Source: Bacteroidales bacterium (GTDB lineage: Bacteria; Bacteroidota; Bacteroidia; Bacteroidales; F082). Taken from it: a stretch of DNA of 55,790 nucleotides. Below are positions 23,690 to 31,389 of the stretch, piece after piece. Numbering within the stretch: the stretch's first letter is position 1; every line of letters starts with the position of its first letter. The stretch covers positions 1 to 55,790 of the forward strand of contig JAFRRE010000120.1 in the NCBI GenBank assembly GCA_017428285.1, in the 5' to 3' direction. The notes below the pieces were generated by a model. That model did not search any database. It was not told the DNA's origin and was given only the letters and a program-made list of their open reading frames with translations. The translations under genes and the position numbers were made by a program.

Positions 23690-24934
23690 ATGAAAGAAAT
23701 AGTCATAAAGAATATCTCAATTGGTGATGAACTCCTTATTGGTCAGGTGATTAACACCAATGCGGCATGGCTTGGCGAACATTTGTCGGAGGCTGGTTTT
23801 CAATTGGATTCCACGCTAACCGTCGGCGATTCCGAAAAGGCCATCTTGGATGCCTTTAACGCTTGTATGGATGCCGATCTTGTGTTGGTCACGGGAGGCC
23901 TTGGTCCCACGGCCGATGATATAACGAAGCCTACGGTTTGCAAGTTCTTCGATACTGAATTGGAGTTTTGTCAAGCGGCCTACGACAATGTGGTCTCCTT
24001 GTTTAAGCGTCGTGGTTTCCAGATGAGCGAGCGCAACCGCAGTCAAGCGATGCTGCCGAAGTCATGCCAATATATTCCAAATACTTACGGCACAGCACCT
24101 TGTATGTGGCTGGAAAAGAATGGAGTAGTTTTCGCTTTTATGCCTGGCGTACCATTCGAGATGAAAGGCATTTTCACCGATGAGTTGCTGCCTCGCATCA
24201 AGGAACGTTTTCATTCTGTTCCTTACGAAAAGCGCGTGATAATGACCACGGGTATCGGCGAGTCGTTTTTGGCCGATAGGATCAAGGATTGGGAAGACGC
24301 TTTGCCAGAGTTCCTTTCTTTGGCATACCTTCCCCAGTACGGTATGGTGAGATTGCGTTTGAGTGGCAGGCACGAGGATGCGCGGATGTTGCACGAAACG
24401 CTTGATCATGAAGTGTCGAAACTTGTAGCTCTAATTCCCGAATATATCTTTGCCATGCAAGACCAGCCCATCGAGCGTATGGTTTTCGATTTGTTAAATA
24501 GTAAGGGCATGACTTTCGCCTCGGCTGAGAGTTGTACGGGTGGCAACATTGCTCATGTCATCACATTGATTCCAGGTAGTTCGGAAGTGTTCAAGGGGAC
24601 GGCGGTCACATACGCTACACCGATGAAAACCAAGGTGCTGAGCGTACCTGCCGAGATGATTGAAAAGTACGGTGTCGTAAGTCAGGAAGTAGTGGAAAGT
24701 ATGGCTATAGGTGTTCGCGACCTGATGGAAGCCGACTTCAGCGTGGCCACTACGGGTGTTGCGGGACCAAGTGGTGGAACCGAGGAAAAACCTGTCGGCA
24801 CAGTGTGGATTGGTGTGGCTTCTGCCAAAGGAGTTGTGTCAAAACGCTTCAACTTCGGTAAGGACCGCGAGAATGTCATCAACCGTGCCACGATAGCGGC
24901 GTATGAGATGCTTAGGCAACAGATAACCGATTAA
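23690..24934 (+). CDS. cinA: CinA: ADP-ribose pyrophosphatase-like + NMN deamidase
   Basis: 414 residues, full length. The N-terminal MoaB/MogA-like COG1058 domain shows IGDELLIGQVINTNAAWLGEHL and VTGGLGPTADDITKP. The C-terminal PncC-type domain shows SAESCTGGNIAHVITLIPGSS (from residue 278), TAVTYATPMKTKVL, and VATTGVAGPSGGTEEKPVGTVWIG. The family recycles NMN to NaMN in the pyridine nucleotide cycle and in some species travels with competence or recA genes. Here it precedes gldB and comM on the same strand, but it has a terminator of its own. Confidence 0.95.
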   Translation: MKEIVIKNISIGDELLIGQVINTNAAWLGEHLSEAGFQLDSTLTVGDSEKAILDAFNACMDADLVLVTGGLGPTADDITKPTVCKFFDTELEFCQAAYDNVVSLFKRRGFQMSERNRSQAMLPKSCQYIPNTYGTAPCMWLEKNGVVFAFMPGVPFEMKGIFTDELLPRIKERFHSVPYEKRVIMTTGIGESFLADRIKDWEDALPEFLSLAYLPQYGMVRLRLSGRHEDARMLHETLDHEVSKLVALIPEYIFAMQDQPIERMVFDLLNSKGMTFASAESCTGGNIAHVITLIPGSSEVFKGTAVTYATPMKTKVLSVPAEMIEKYGVVSQEVVESMAIGVRDLMEADFSVATTGVAGPSGGTEEKPVGTVWIGVASAKGVVSKRFNFGKDRENVINRATIAAYEMLRQQITD

Positions 24935-24939
24935 CCCAA

Positions 24940-24988
24940 GCCCCGTAGGGGCGACAGATAAGCAGATGACGGAAGTCACTGCTTTTTA
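24940..24988 (+). terminator. GC-rich hairpin plus terminator after cinA
   Basis: GCCCCGTAGGGGC forms a short hairpin (24940-24952). It is followed by AGCAGATGAC / GTCACTGCT with loop GGAA and one bulged base, then five T. The first hairpin looks like a dispersed repeat. Confidence 0.75.
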
Positions 24989-25001
24989 ACACACATAGAA
25001 C

Positions 25002-26000
25002 ATGAACAGAATACTAATCCTCCTCGCCATCTGCCTGATGATGGCCTCGTGTCAAGAGAACGAGCCTGCTTACAAAGCCAAACTCGACATCAAGCCTGAC
25101 CCCTACGACCTCGAATTCGACCGTTACGAAGAGGTGCTCTTCAACCTGGATACTGCCGATTTCCAAGTGGAACTGATGAAGCTCCAGGACCGCTACCATG
25201 TGTTCCTCAGTGGCGACCTCAACAACCCCGATGCGGTGCAATACCTCAAGGATTTTGCCACCGACCCGTTCAGTATCTATTTATATAAAAAGGTAAAATC
25301 TACCTTTCCCGATTTGAAACAAGTAGAGCATGTAGTGGAGGACGTGTTTGCACATTTCCAACACTATTATCCTGATATTGAGTTGCCTAAAAAGGCGTTC
25401 ACATGTATCACGGGTATCCACCCCGACGAGCCTTCGGTTCAAATCATTGATGACCAACTAGTGATTTCCTTGGACTGGTATCTCAATGATGAAGAGACTT
25501 ACGACCAAATCGGAATGCCAAGATACATGTCGCTGCGTAGGAATGTGCCGACTCTGGCCAAGGAAGTGGCCGAGCAACTCTATACGTATTACCTCTACGA
25601 ATGGCGCAAGCAAAGCCAGATCGTTGATGAGATGGTGTTTTACGGCCGACGCAATTTCTTTGTCGAGTCCATGTGTCCTGAGTTGCCCGATAGCCTTTTG
25701 CTCGGCTATTCGACCAAGCAATGGCAATGGGCGATTGAGAACGAAGGCCAGGTTTGGGCCGACATTGTGGGCAACCGCCGTCTTTATGATGCCAGCTTGG
25801 ATTCCTATATGATGTTTTTTGGTGACGGGCCGTTCACCCAGGCTTATAGCAATGATGCGCCTTCGCGTTTGGGCGAGTATTTCGGCTTGAATATCATTCG
25901 CTCTTATTTCTCTAGCAATGAGACATCGCTCCAGAATCTGATGCAACGGAAAGATTTGCAGAATATCTTCCAGGATTCGGGGTACAAGCCAAGGAAATAG
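25002..26000 (+). CDS. gldB: Gliding motility lipoprotein GldB
   Basis: 332 residues. A lipobox ends at C17 (LMMASC), so it is a periplasmic-facing lipoprotein. FDRYEEVLFNLDT, FLSGDLNN and the HPDEPSVQI/VISLDWYLNDE block match the GldB family (predicted peptidase-like fold with conserved acidic residues). In Flavobacterium GldB is needed for gliding; in non-gliding Bacteroidales its job is not settled, though T9SS proteins in this window give a setting. No gldC follows; comM does. Confidence 0.88.
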   Translation: MNRILILLAICLMMASCQENEPAYKAKLDIKPDPYDLEFDRYEEVLFNLDTADFQVELMKLQDRYHVFLSGDLNNPDAVQYLKDFATDPFSIYLYKKVKSTFPDLKQVEHVVEDVFAHFQHYYPDIELPKKAFTCITGIHPDEPSVQIIDDQLVISLDWYLNDEETYDQIGMPRYMSLRRNVPTLAKEVAEQLYTYYLYEWRKQSQIVDEMVFYGRRNFFVESMCPELPDSLLLGYSTKQWQWAIENEGQVWADIVGNRRLYDASLDSYMMFFGDGPFTQAYSNDAPSRLGEYFGLNIIRSYFSSNETSLQNLMQRKDLQNIFQDSGYKPRK

Positions 26001-26009
26001 GTTAAAGTA

Positions 26010-26042
26010 GGGGCAGACCTGTGTGTCTGCCTATTATTTTTT
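26010..26042 (+). terminator. Terminator after gldB
   Basis: GGCAGAC / GTCTGCC hairpin (26012-26031), then a T-rich stretch TATTATTTTTTATATT. The GTAGGGGCAGACCTGTGTGT part resembles a dispersed repeat. Confidence 0.7.
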
Positions 26043-26066
26043 ATATTATTGATTATTAAAAACATA

Positions 26067-26161
26067 TCCGACAGCAAACGACAACAAACGACTACTGTCG
26101 ACAACAAACGTTTGTTCAACGGCTTTTTCTTGACAAGGGTTGCATCTTTGCGGCATGAAAC
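26067..26161 (+). promoter_or_regulatory. Conserved 95-bp regulatory block upstream of comM
   Basis: Contains GACAGCAAAC, GACAACAAAC, GACTACTGTC and GACAACAAAC in exact 10-bp phase (26070-26109), then a GTTTGTT inverted half-site, then TTGACAAGGG and a -7-like CATCTTTG (26143-26150). The minus-strand block at 46826-46920 upstream of ssb matches 78 of 95 positions without gaps (hand count). No well spaced -33 box is present, which would suit an activator-dependent promoter. Confidence 0.8.
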
Positions 26162-26178
26162 TTTAAACACTAAGAATT

Positions 26179-27711
26179 ATGCTAGTAAAGACATTTGGAT
26201 GTGCCCTTTTCGGCATCGAAGCCATTCAGGTCACCATTGAGGTGAACATTGACAGAGGTATCAACTTCTATCTGGTCGGCCTACCCGACAACGCGGTCAA
26301 GGAGAGCCAGCAGCGCATTGAAGCTGCCATTATCAACCTTGGCTATTACTATCCCCATAGGAAAATTGTCATCAATATGGCGCCCGCCGACATCCGCAAG
26401 GAAGGCTCGGCTTATGACCTGCCCATTGCCATCGGCATTCTGGCGGCTTCGGAGCAGGTCAGCATTGATTTGCTTGAACAATTCATCATTATGGGCGAGC
26501 TCTCGCTTGACGGCACGCTTAAACCCATCAAAGGCACTCTACCTATTGCTATCAAGGCAAGACAAGATGGCTTCAGGGGGCTGATCGTTCCTAAAGCCAA
26601 TGCTCGCGAAGCCGCCGTGGTGGAGGGTTTGGAGGTGTATGGTGTGGAAAACATTCATGAAGTTGTGTCGATTCTTAATGGCGAAAACCAGATTCAGCCT
26701 GTGTCCATGGATATGGTCGACTCGTGGCAAGATGTTGTATACGAGTTCGACTTCAGCGATGTGAAAGGTCAGGAGAACATCAAGCGAGCCTTGGAGATTG
26801 CGGCCGCTGGCGGACACAATGTCATCCTTATCGGTCCTCCCGGCAGCGGAAAGACCATGCTGGCCAAGCGTATGCCTACCATTTTACCCCCTTTGACGAT
26901 GGCTGAGGCTTTGGAAACCACAAAGATCCATTCCGTGGCTGGATTGATTGGCCGTAATGCCGCGTTGGTGCGAACGAGACCTTTTCGGAGCCCGCACCAT
27001 ACCATCAGTGATGCCGGCTTGGTAGGTGGCGGTACCTATCCACAGCCAGGGGAAATATCACTTGCACATAACGGCGTGCTCTTTCTTGATGAACTCCCAG
27101 AGTTTAAACGCACTGTATTAGAGGTAATGCGCCAACCCATGGAGGACAGGATCGTGACTATCTCAAGAGCCAAGATGACCGTTGACTTTCCTGCCAATTT
27201 CATGATGGTCGCAGCCATGAATCCTTGTCCTTGCGGATATTACAACCATCCCGACAAGGAATGCACCTGTAAGCCTGGTATGGTGCAGCAATATCTTAAC
27301 CGCATCAGCGGTCCCTTGATGGATCGTATCGACTTGCACGTTGAGGTTGTGCCAGTGGCCTATAAAGATTTGTCCGACAAGCAAATAGGAGAGTCGAGTG
27401 CGGCAGTGCGTGAGCGTGTCATCAAAGCGAGGAAGATACAAGAGGAGCGCTATGCAGAGTATCCAACCATTCACGCCAACGCCCAGATGACCACACAACT
27501 CATCCAGAAATATTGCGAGTTGGACGAAGATTGTCGCGCCATCCTAAAAAATGCCATGAATCGCTTAGGACTATCGGCCCGTGCATACGATAGGATTCTC
27601 AAAGTCTCTCGCACTATCGCCGATTTAGACAGCAGCGAAAACATTCAGACGGGACATCTCGCCGAGGCAATAAACTATCGTAGTTTGGATAGGGATAATT
27701 GGGGGAGTTGA
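26179..27711 (+). CDS. comM: ComM/YifB family AAA+ ATPase
   Basis: 510 residues, full length. An N-terminal Lon-like domain (CALFGIEAIQVTIEVNIDRGINFYLVGLPDNAVKESQQRIEAAI) precedes the Mg-chelatase-like AAA+ core, with Walker A GPPGSGKT at 219-226 and Walker B GVLFLDE at 299-305. NPCPCGYYNHPDKECTC is a cysteine cluster typical of the family. A C-terminal helical domain follows. In Vibrio, ComM is a hexameric helicase that drives branch migration during natural transformation. The upstream regulatory block is shared with the ssb pair. A nuclease-like gene starts 2 bp after its stop. Confidence 0.95.
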   Translation: MLVKTFGCALFGIEAIQVTIEVNIDRGINFYLVGLPDNAVKESQQRIEAAIINLGYYYPHRKIVINMAPADIRKEGSAYDLPIAIGILAASEQVSIDLLEQFIIMGELSLDGTLKPIKGTLPIAIKARQDGFRGLIVPKANAREAAVVEGLEVYGVENIHEVVSILNGENQIQPVSMDMVDSWQDVVYEFDFSDVKGQENIKRALEIAAAGGHNVILIGPPGSGKTMLAKRMPTILPPLTMAEALETTKIHSVAGLIGRNAALVRTRPFRSPHHTISDAGLVGGGTYPQPGEISLAHNGVLFLDELPEFKRTVLEVMRQPMEDRIVTISRAKMTVDFPANFMMVAAMNPCPCGYYNHPDKECTCKPGMVQQYLNRISGPLMDRIDLHVEVVPVAYKDLSDKQIGESSAAVRERVIKARKIQEERYAEYPTIHANAQMTTQLIQKYCELDEDCRAILKNAMNRLGLSARAYDRILKVSRTIADLDSSENIQTGHLAEAINYRSLDRDNWGS

Positions 27712-27713
27712 CA

Positions 27714-28184
27714 ATGGGAAAAAGGAATAATGTTTTCAACAAAGAGTCCGAGAAACGCATTTCTTTTGAGGAACTCGTTCAATTAATAGGTCAAAAATGC
27801 GACTACAAGTTTGCCATCATTGATTATGAGGTGGATGATGAATTGAAATCCATCGCTAAAAGTGCAGGTCTTGATCTGACAGGGTATAAGCATGTTATCG
27901 AGACTAGTGGCACAAATCATTCTCAAAACAGACATGGAGAAAGAAGCAATGATAGGATGCCGCTATCGCTTGAAGATTATTTGTTGATCCCATATATTAT
28001 CAAAAACCGAGACGAAGTGGAAATCTCTAATAACACTTCTAGAAGTCATCATCACAAAACAATTATCTATCGTAAAGCAATAGGAGAACAATACGTATAT
28101 GTTGAAGAAATTAGAATTGGTAGGAACAAAAGTTTGGCTTTTCAGACAATCTACAAAAGGCCAATAAAAAAGCCTCCCGTTTAG
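27714..28184 (+). CDS. Stand-alone PBECR-like (RelE/barnase/EndoU-type) nuclease domain protein
   Basis: 156 residues from ATG 27714, two bases after the comM stop. It resembles the phage PBECR nuclease domains described as parts of phage polyvalent proteins: LDLTGYKHVIETSGTNHSQNRHG, then LSLEDYLLIPYIIKNRDEVEI, then KTIIYRKAIGEQYVYVEEIRIGRNKSLAFQTIYKR. Conserved candidates for catalysis are the His of GYKHVI, the downstream His residues, Arg of IRIGRNK, and Lys/Arg of YKR. There is no signal peptide or other domain; the first 40 residues are charged. Base composition is clearly more A+T-rich than comM, suggesting transfer. Activity is inferred only from resemblance. The last codons overlap a hairpin that serves the opposite strand. 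Confidence 0.6.
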   Translation: MGKRNNVFNKESEKRISFEELVQLIGQKCDYKFAIIDYEVDDELKSIAKSAGLDLTGYKHVIETSGTNHSQNRHGERSNDRMPLSLEDYLLIPYIIKNRDEVEISNNTSRSHHHKTIIYRKAIGEQYVYVEEIRIGRNKSLAFQTIYKRPIKKPPV

Positions 28185-28192
28185 GAGGCTTA
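28165..28192. terminator. Terminator shared by converging units, strong on minus strand
   Basis: AAGCCTCC (28170-28177) and GGAGGCTT (28184-28191) pair around CGTTTA. On the minus strand it is followed by six T; on the plus strand only by TTAATC. It therefore best fits the short minus-strand unit. Confidence 0.85.
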
Positions 28193-28252
28193 ATCTGTTA
28201 TTGCGGGAGGTGTCGTAACTGTTGTTCCGTCCTTTACGTCTTGATAATCCAT
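28190..28252 (-). CDS. Candidate 20-residue small protein
   Basis: ATG at 28252 (minus) opens a 20-codon frame, MDYQDVKDGTTVTTPPAITD, ending at a TAA that abuts the terminator stem. A well formed promoter lies 36 bp upstream, so the whole transcript would be only about 110-120 bases. The peptide is acidic with no membrane segment. It may be a real small protein, or the transcript may act as an RNA. It is convergent with the nuclease-like gene, which allows an antitoxin idea, but nothing proves it. Confidence 0.45.
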   Translation of the reverse strand: MDYQDVKDGTTVTTPPAITD

Positions 28253-28287
28253 TCGTTTTTCTTTCCGTTGCCGCAACCAACTGTTTG

Positions 28288-28316
28288 CAAAAGTACACTT
28301 TTTTTCTAACATGCAA
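28288..28316 (-). promoter_or_regulatory. Promoter of short minus-strand unit
   Basis: Minus strand: TTG (28316-28314), 18 bases, TACTTTTG (28295-28288), then CAAAC. It is a close match to the Bacteroidota -33/-7 arrangement. Confidence 0.72.
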
Positions 28317-28473
28317 CAGAAAAGAAGAAAAAAGCAACTATTTTCAATCTTTTCTATCCCTGCTAAACAGCGCTCCAATCCACTACCGTTTAAGCAGTTT
28401 TGAATGTTCATATCGGAGTTGTTTTCGTCTGCAAAAAATACTGGTTTTTTGGTAGACAGATAAATTATTTGTT

Positions 28474-28506
28474 TTTGTTGAATTAGTGTCAAAATGTGTA
28501 ACTTTG
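28474..28506 (+). promoter_or_regulatory. Promoter of bcp operon
   Basis: TTTG at 28474-28477, 21 bases, TAACTTTG at 28499-28506, followed by CAC. The 180 bp between this and the divergent promoter at 28316 is A+T-rich and shows no gene. Confidence 0.75.
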
Positions 28507-28531
28507 CACACACGAACAATACATACAAACC

Positions 28532-28975
28532 ATGCTACAAAAAGGAACAAAAGCCCCTTATTTTGAGGGCAATGATGAAAACGGCAACCTTGTAAAACTC
28601 ACCGATTTTGCTGGAAAGAAACTGGTGCTTTATTTCTATCCCAAGGACAGCACACCGGGCTGCACCGCAGAGGCATGTGACTTGCGCGACAACTACGAGC
28701 GTTTTCTGTCGTTGGGCTATAATGTGCTGGGCGTCAGCCGTGATAGTGCTAAGTCGCATCAAAACTTCATCGCCAAATATAACCTGCCTTTCCATCTCAT
28801 CGCCGACACCGACTTGACCATCCTGAAAGCCTACGAGGCTTGGGGTGAGAAGAAGATGTACGGCAAGGTGACCGAAGGCACGCTGCGTACAACCTATGTC
28901 ATTGATGAAGAGGGAGTTATTATCGATGCTATTGGCAAGGTGGATACCAAGAACCATACGGCACAGATACTATAA
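28532..28975 (+). CDS. bcp: Thiol peroxidase, Bcp/PrxQ type
   Basis: 147 residues. It reduces hydroperoxides with thioredoxin in the cytosol. The peroxidatic Cys is C44 in DSTPGCTAEACDLRD and the resolving Cys is C49, the five-residue spacing of the PrxQ class. GVSRDSAKSHQNFIAKYNLPFHLIADTD is also typical. The C-terminus is a few residues shorter than many Bcp proteins (ends HTAQIL). It is the first gene of a tight run: phzF starts 3 bp after the stop, and the next gene 3 bp after phzF. Confidence 0.95.
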   Translation: MLQKGTKAPYFEGNDENGNLVKLTDFAGKKLVLYFYPKDSTPGCTAEACDLRDNYERFLSLGYNVLGVSRDSAKSHQNFIAKYNLPFHLIADTDLTILKAYEAWGEKKMYGKVTEGTLRTTYVIDEEGVIIDAIGKVDTKNHTAQIL

Positions 28976-28978
28976 GTC

Positions 28979-29815
28979 ATGAGATACTATGTTGTTGATG
29001 CCTTCACCAATCAACCCTTCGGCGGCAATCCCGCGGGTGTGGTGTTACTTGAATCAAATTGTTTTCCCGAAAAGAAATTGATGCTGCAAATCGCTGCCGA
29101 GTTGCGCTATTCGGAGACGGCTTTCATCAGGCGGCATTCCGATAAGGAGTTTACTATTAGATATTTCACGCCCAAAGCCGAAGTGGAATTGTGTGGTCAC
29201 GCCACCATAGCCTCATTCTATTTACTGCACCATGAAGGTTTGGCTTCGGGGACTTGCCTTTGCCATACGCTTGCTGGCGATTTACGCGTCGAAGCAGGGG
29301 AGAGGGTGATGATGCAGATGGCTATGCCGCGTATTGTGGCTACTGTCAATGAGACGGAAGAAATCTATAAGGCATTGGGTGTCAATGATTATCATCCCAT
29401 TATGCCTATACAAATAGCCTACTCGGGCCTTCCCGATTTGATGATTCCCTTGCCCGATGTGAACACTTTGCAGGCCTTGAATCCCAACATGGAGGCCATC
29501 ACGGCCATCACCAAGAAATATGATGCGGTCAGTTTCCATGTCTTTGCCTTCGCCAACGACAGCTACACAGCCCATGTCCGCGACTTCGGGCCTTTGTACG
29601 GCGTGCCCGAGGAATCGGCCACTGGTACCGCCAATGCGGCATTGACCTTCTATCTGCAACATAACGGCTGCCTTGGCGCCGAGGCGGAATGCGCCTTCAT
29701 GCAAGGCGAGGCCATGGGTCGGCCTTCCGTTGTTGCAACGCGTATCGACAAAGATGGGACCATCTATGTGGGCGGCACGGCAGCGATTGTCGCGAAAGGA
29801 GAATTGTGTGTTTAG
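28979..29815 (+). CDS. PhzF family isomerase/epimerase
   Basis: 278 residues, normal length. Begins YYVVDAFTNQPFGGNPAGVVLL and has E46 in RYSETAFI, the family catalytic Glu. ELCGHATIASF and the second-half GVPEESATGTANAAL complete the twin diaminopimelate-epimerase-like fold. Family members isomerise small hydrophobic acids; the substrate here is unknown. It lies between bcp and a HEAT-like gene with gaps of three bases on both sides. Confidence 0.92.
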   Translation: MRYYVVDAFTNQPFGGNPAGVVLLESNCFPEKKLMLQIAAELRYSETAFIRRHSDKEFTIRYFTPKAEVELCGHATIASFYLLHHEGLASGTCLCHTLAGDLRVEAGERVMMQMAMPRIVATVNETEEIYKALGVNDYHPIMPIQIAYSGLPDLMIPLPDVNTLQALNPNMEAITAITKKYDAVSFHVFAFANDSYTAHVRDFGPLYGVPEESATGTANAALTFYLQHNGCLGAEAECAFMQGEAMGRPSVVATRIDKDGTIYVGGTAAIVAKGELCV

Positions 29816-29818
29816 CCT

Positions 29819-30313
29819 ATGTCGGAGCTGAAAACCATATTATCAGGCAGAATCAGCGGAGGCGACGCCCGAGCCTTGGCTAGTGGCGACTTCAAGGAGG
29901 AACTGTTTCAGTTGCTCTTCGATGAAGACAAGCGTACTTCCGACAATGCCGCTTGGGTGATGACACACCTGCCCAAAGCCGCAGATGCTTGGTTGGCCGA
30001 GCATCAAAACACCCTCATTGATGAAGCCATGTGCACCACCAGCACCACGAAGCGCCGCCTTATCATGAACCTGTTGGAAAGAACTCCCTTTGAGGTCGAT
30101 AGCATCCGCACTGACTTCCTCGATTTCTGCTTCAACGCCATGCTCTCCGATGAACCCATCGGCGTGAAGTCATTGGCCATCAAGCTGACTTATGCGCAAA
30201 GCAAATACTACCCTGAACTGCTCGAAGAGTTCAATACGGCACTCCAGATGATGGAACCCGAGGTGCTGCCGGCCGCGTTGAAACATATTAGGGGAAAGAT
30301 GCTGAAAAAATGA
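29819..30313 (+). CDS. HEAT-repeat-like hypothetical protein
   Basis: 164 residues, almost all predicted helix, in pairs such as DNAAWVMTHLPKAADAWLAEHQNTLIDEAM and KRRLIMNLLERTPF, which suggests a small alpha-solenoid. No catalytic motif or signal peptide. It probably completes the bcp-phzF transcript. I do not recognise a named family; the operon gives no clear role. Confidence 0.72.
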   Translation: MSELKTILSGRISGGDARALASGDFKEELFQLLFDEDKRTSDNAAWVMTHLPKAADAWLAEHQNTLIDEAMCTTSTTKRRLIMNLLERTPFEVDSIRTDFLDFCFNAMLSDEPIGVKSLAIKLTYAQSKYYPELLEEFNTALQMMEPEVLPAALKHIRGKMLKK

Positions 30314-30322
30314 TCCATTGTA

Positions 30323-30363
30323 GGGTTCCTGAGTCCAGAGGCTCTCGAAGGATCGAAGGACCC
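30323..30363. repeat. Expanded family B-like hairpin
   Basis: GGGTTCCT and AGGACCC arms with GAGTCCAGAGGCTCTCGAAGG between; part of it resembles the TGAG...TCGAA loop, with an inserted hairpin CCAGAGG/CTCTCG. It lies between the HEAT-like gene and the acetyltransferase gene and may end the first transcript. Confidence 0.5.
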
Positions 30364-30392
30364 GTAACTCAAAATGAACAAACAATCAAACC

Positions 30393-30878
30393 ATGAACAA
30401 TCAATTCACTATCCGTCCCGCGAAGCCCGAAGAGGCAGGCCTGGTTTTTGAATTCATCAAGAAACTCGCCGTTTACGAGAAATGCGCCGATGAGGTCGTG
30501 GCCGATGAAGCCACCATCTATCATTCCCTTTTTGTGGAGCATGCTGCCGAGGTGGTCTTTGCCGAGGAAGATGGCGCGGTCATCGGATTCGCTTTGTTTT
30601 TCCACAACTTCTCCACTTTTGTCGGGCGCAAGGGCCTGTATCTCGAAGACCTGTTCATCCTTCCCGAGAAACGCGGTCGTGGCTATGGTAAGGCTTTGTT
30701 GAAATATTTGGCAAAGATTGCCGTGGAGCGCAACTGTGGCCGCATGGAATGGATCTGCCTCGATTGGAACAAACCAGCCCTGACGGTTTACCGCAGCATC
30801 GGTGCTATGCCCATGGATGAATGGACCGTCCAGCGCTTGGATGAAACGGCTTTGCGAAAATTCGCTTTGGAGGATTGA
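30393..30878 (+). CDS. GNAT N-acetyltransferase (SSAT-like)
   Basis: 161 residues. The acetyl-CoA site is YLEDLFILPEKRGRGYGKALLKYLAKIA, with R/GxGxG/A. The flanking MEWICLDWNKPALTVYRSIGA is characteristic of the diamine or thialysine acetyltransferase subgroup (eukaryotic SSAT relatives). It probably acetylates a polyamine or a lysine analogue, but the substrate is inferred. The ogt gene starts two bases after its stop codon. Confidence 0.9.
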   Translation: MNNQFTIRPAKPEEAGLVFEFIKKLAVYEKCADEVVADEATIYHSLFVEHAAEVVFAEEDGAVIGFALFFHNFSTFVGRKGLYLEDLFILPEKRGRGYGKALLKYLAKIAVERNCGRMEWICLDWNKPALTVYRSIGAMPMDEWTVQRLDETALRKFALED

Positions 30879-30880
30879 AT

Positions 30881-31378
30881 ATGGCTACATACCTTTATCC
30901 GACACCAGAAGGTTTTGATGATCTGCTGATGAGCACCGATGGCAAGGCGCTGACAGGCTTATGGTTTGCAGGCTCGCGTGACGAAAACAAACATCCATTG
31001 GGCGTTGTAGAGACGCGCCATGGCTCGTCTCTACCGCCCGTAATTCATGATACCTATCGTTGGTTGGATTTCTATTTCACTGGCCATCAGCCAGATTTCA
31101 CACCAGCTTACCGCATGGAAGACTTGACACCATTCCGCAAGGTAGTGTTGGATATCGTGTGCGAGATACCATTTGGACGTACCCTAACTTATGGCGAAAT
31201 TGCAAAACGGTTGAAAATCAATTCTGCACAGGCGGTAGGTGGCGCTGTGGGTTGGAACCCCATTTGCCTCATCGTGCCCTGCCATCGCGTGATGGGTGCT
31301 AATGGCAAACTCACGGGCTATGGCGGTGGTTTGCACAACAAAATCGCGTTGCTGAAGCTGGAAGGATGGTGGAAATAG
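30881..31378 (+). CDS. ogt: Methylated-DNA-[protein]-cysteine S-methyltransferase
   Basis: 165 residues from ATG 30881; a TTG six bases earlier is a weaker choice. It repairs O6-methylguanine by moving the methyl group to C134 in IVPCHRVMG. FGRTLTYGEIAKRL is the helix-turn-helix with the Arg finger region, and GAVGWNPICLIVPCHR is the active-site loop. Odd: residues 43-51 (VETRHGSSL) are encoded by a family A palindrome in the N-terminal subdomain, before the RWLDFYFTG helix. The frame stays intact, so the enzyme is probably active. Confidence 0.93.
   Translation: MATYLYPTPEGFDDLLMSTDGKALTGLWFAGSRDENKHPLGVVETRHGSSLPPVIHDTYRWLDFYFTGHQPDFTPAYRMEDLTPFRKVVLDIVCEIPFGRTLTYGEIAKRLKINSAQAVGGAVGWNPICLIVPCHRVMGANGKLTGYGGGLHNKIALLKLEGWWK
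31007..31034. repeat. Family A palindrome in frame in ogt
   Basis: Tips GTAGAGACG and CGTCTCTAC with core CGCCATGGCT, one mismatch from palindromic. It uses the same reading frame (VETR..SL) as the copies in the T9SS tails. Confidence 0.88.
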
Positions 31379-31389
31379 CGTGTTGTGTC

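Noticed and set aside
26070..26110. Short phased repeats as a CRISPR array
   Set aside because: Units are 10 bp with no spacers, and the same block recurs at the ssb promoter; it fits regulatory sites.
26049..26240. Short frame across the comM promoter block that matches a minus-strand frame upstream of ssb at the protein level
   Set aside because: The peptide similarity only reflects the conserved noncoding DNA; the frames have no starts in context and run into the real genes out of frame.
28222..28455. 77-codon plus-strand frame between the nuclease-like gene and bcp
   Set aside because: No promoter or start context; A+T-rich, Phe/Cys-rich translation, and it overlaps the better supported minus-strand unit.
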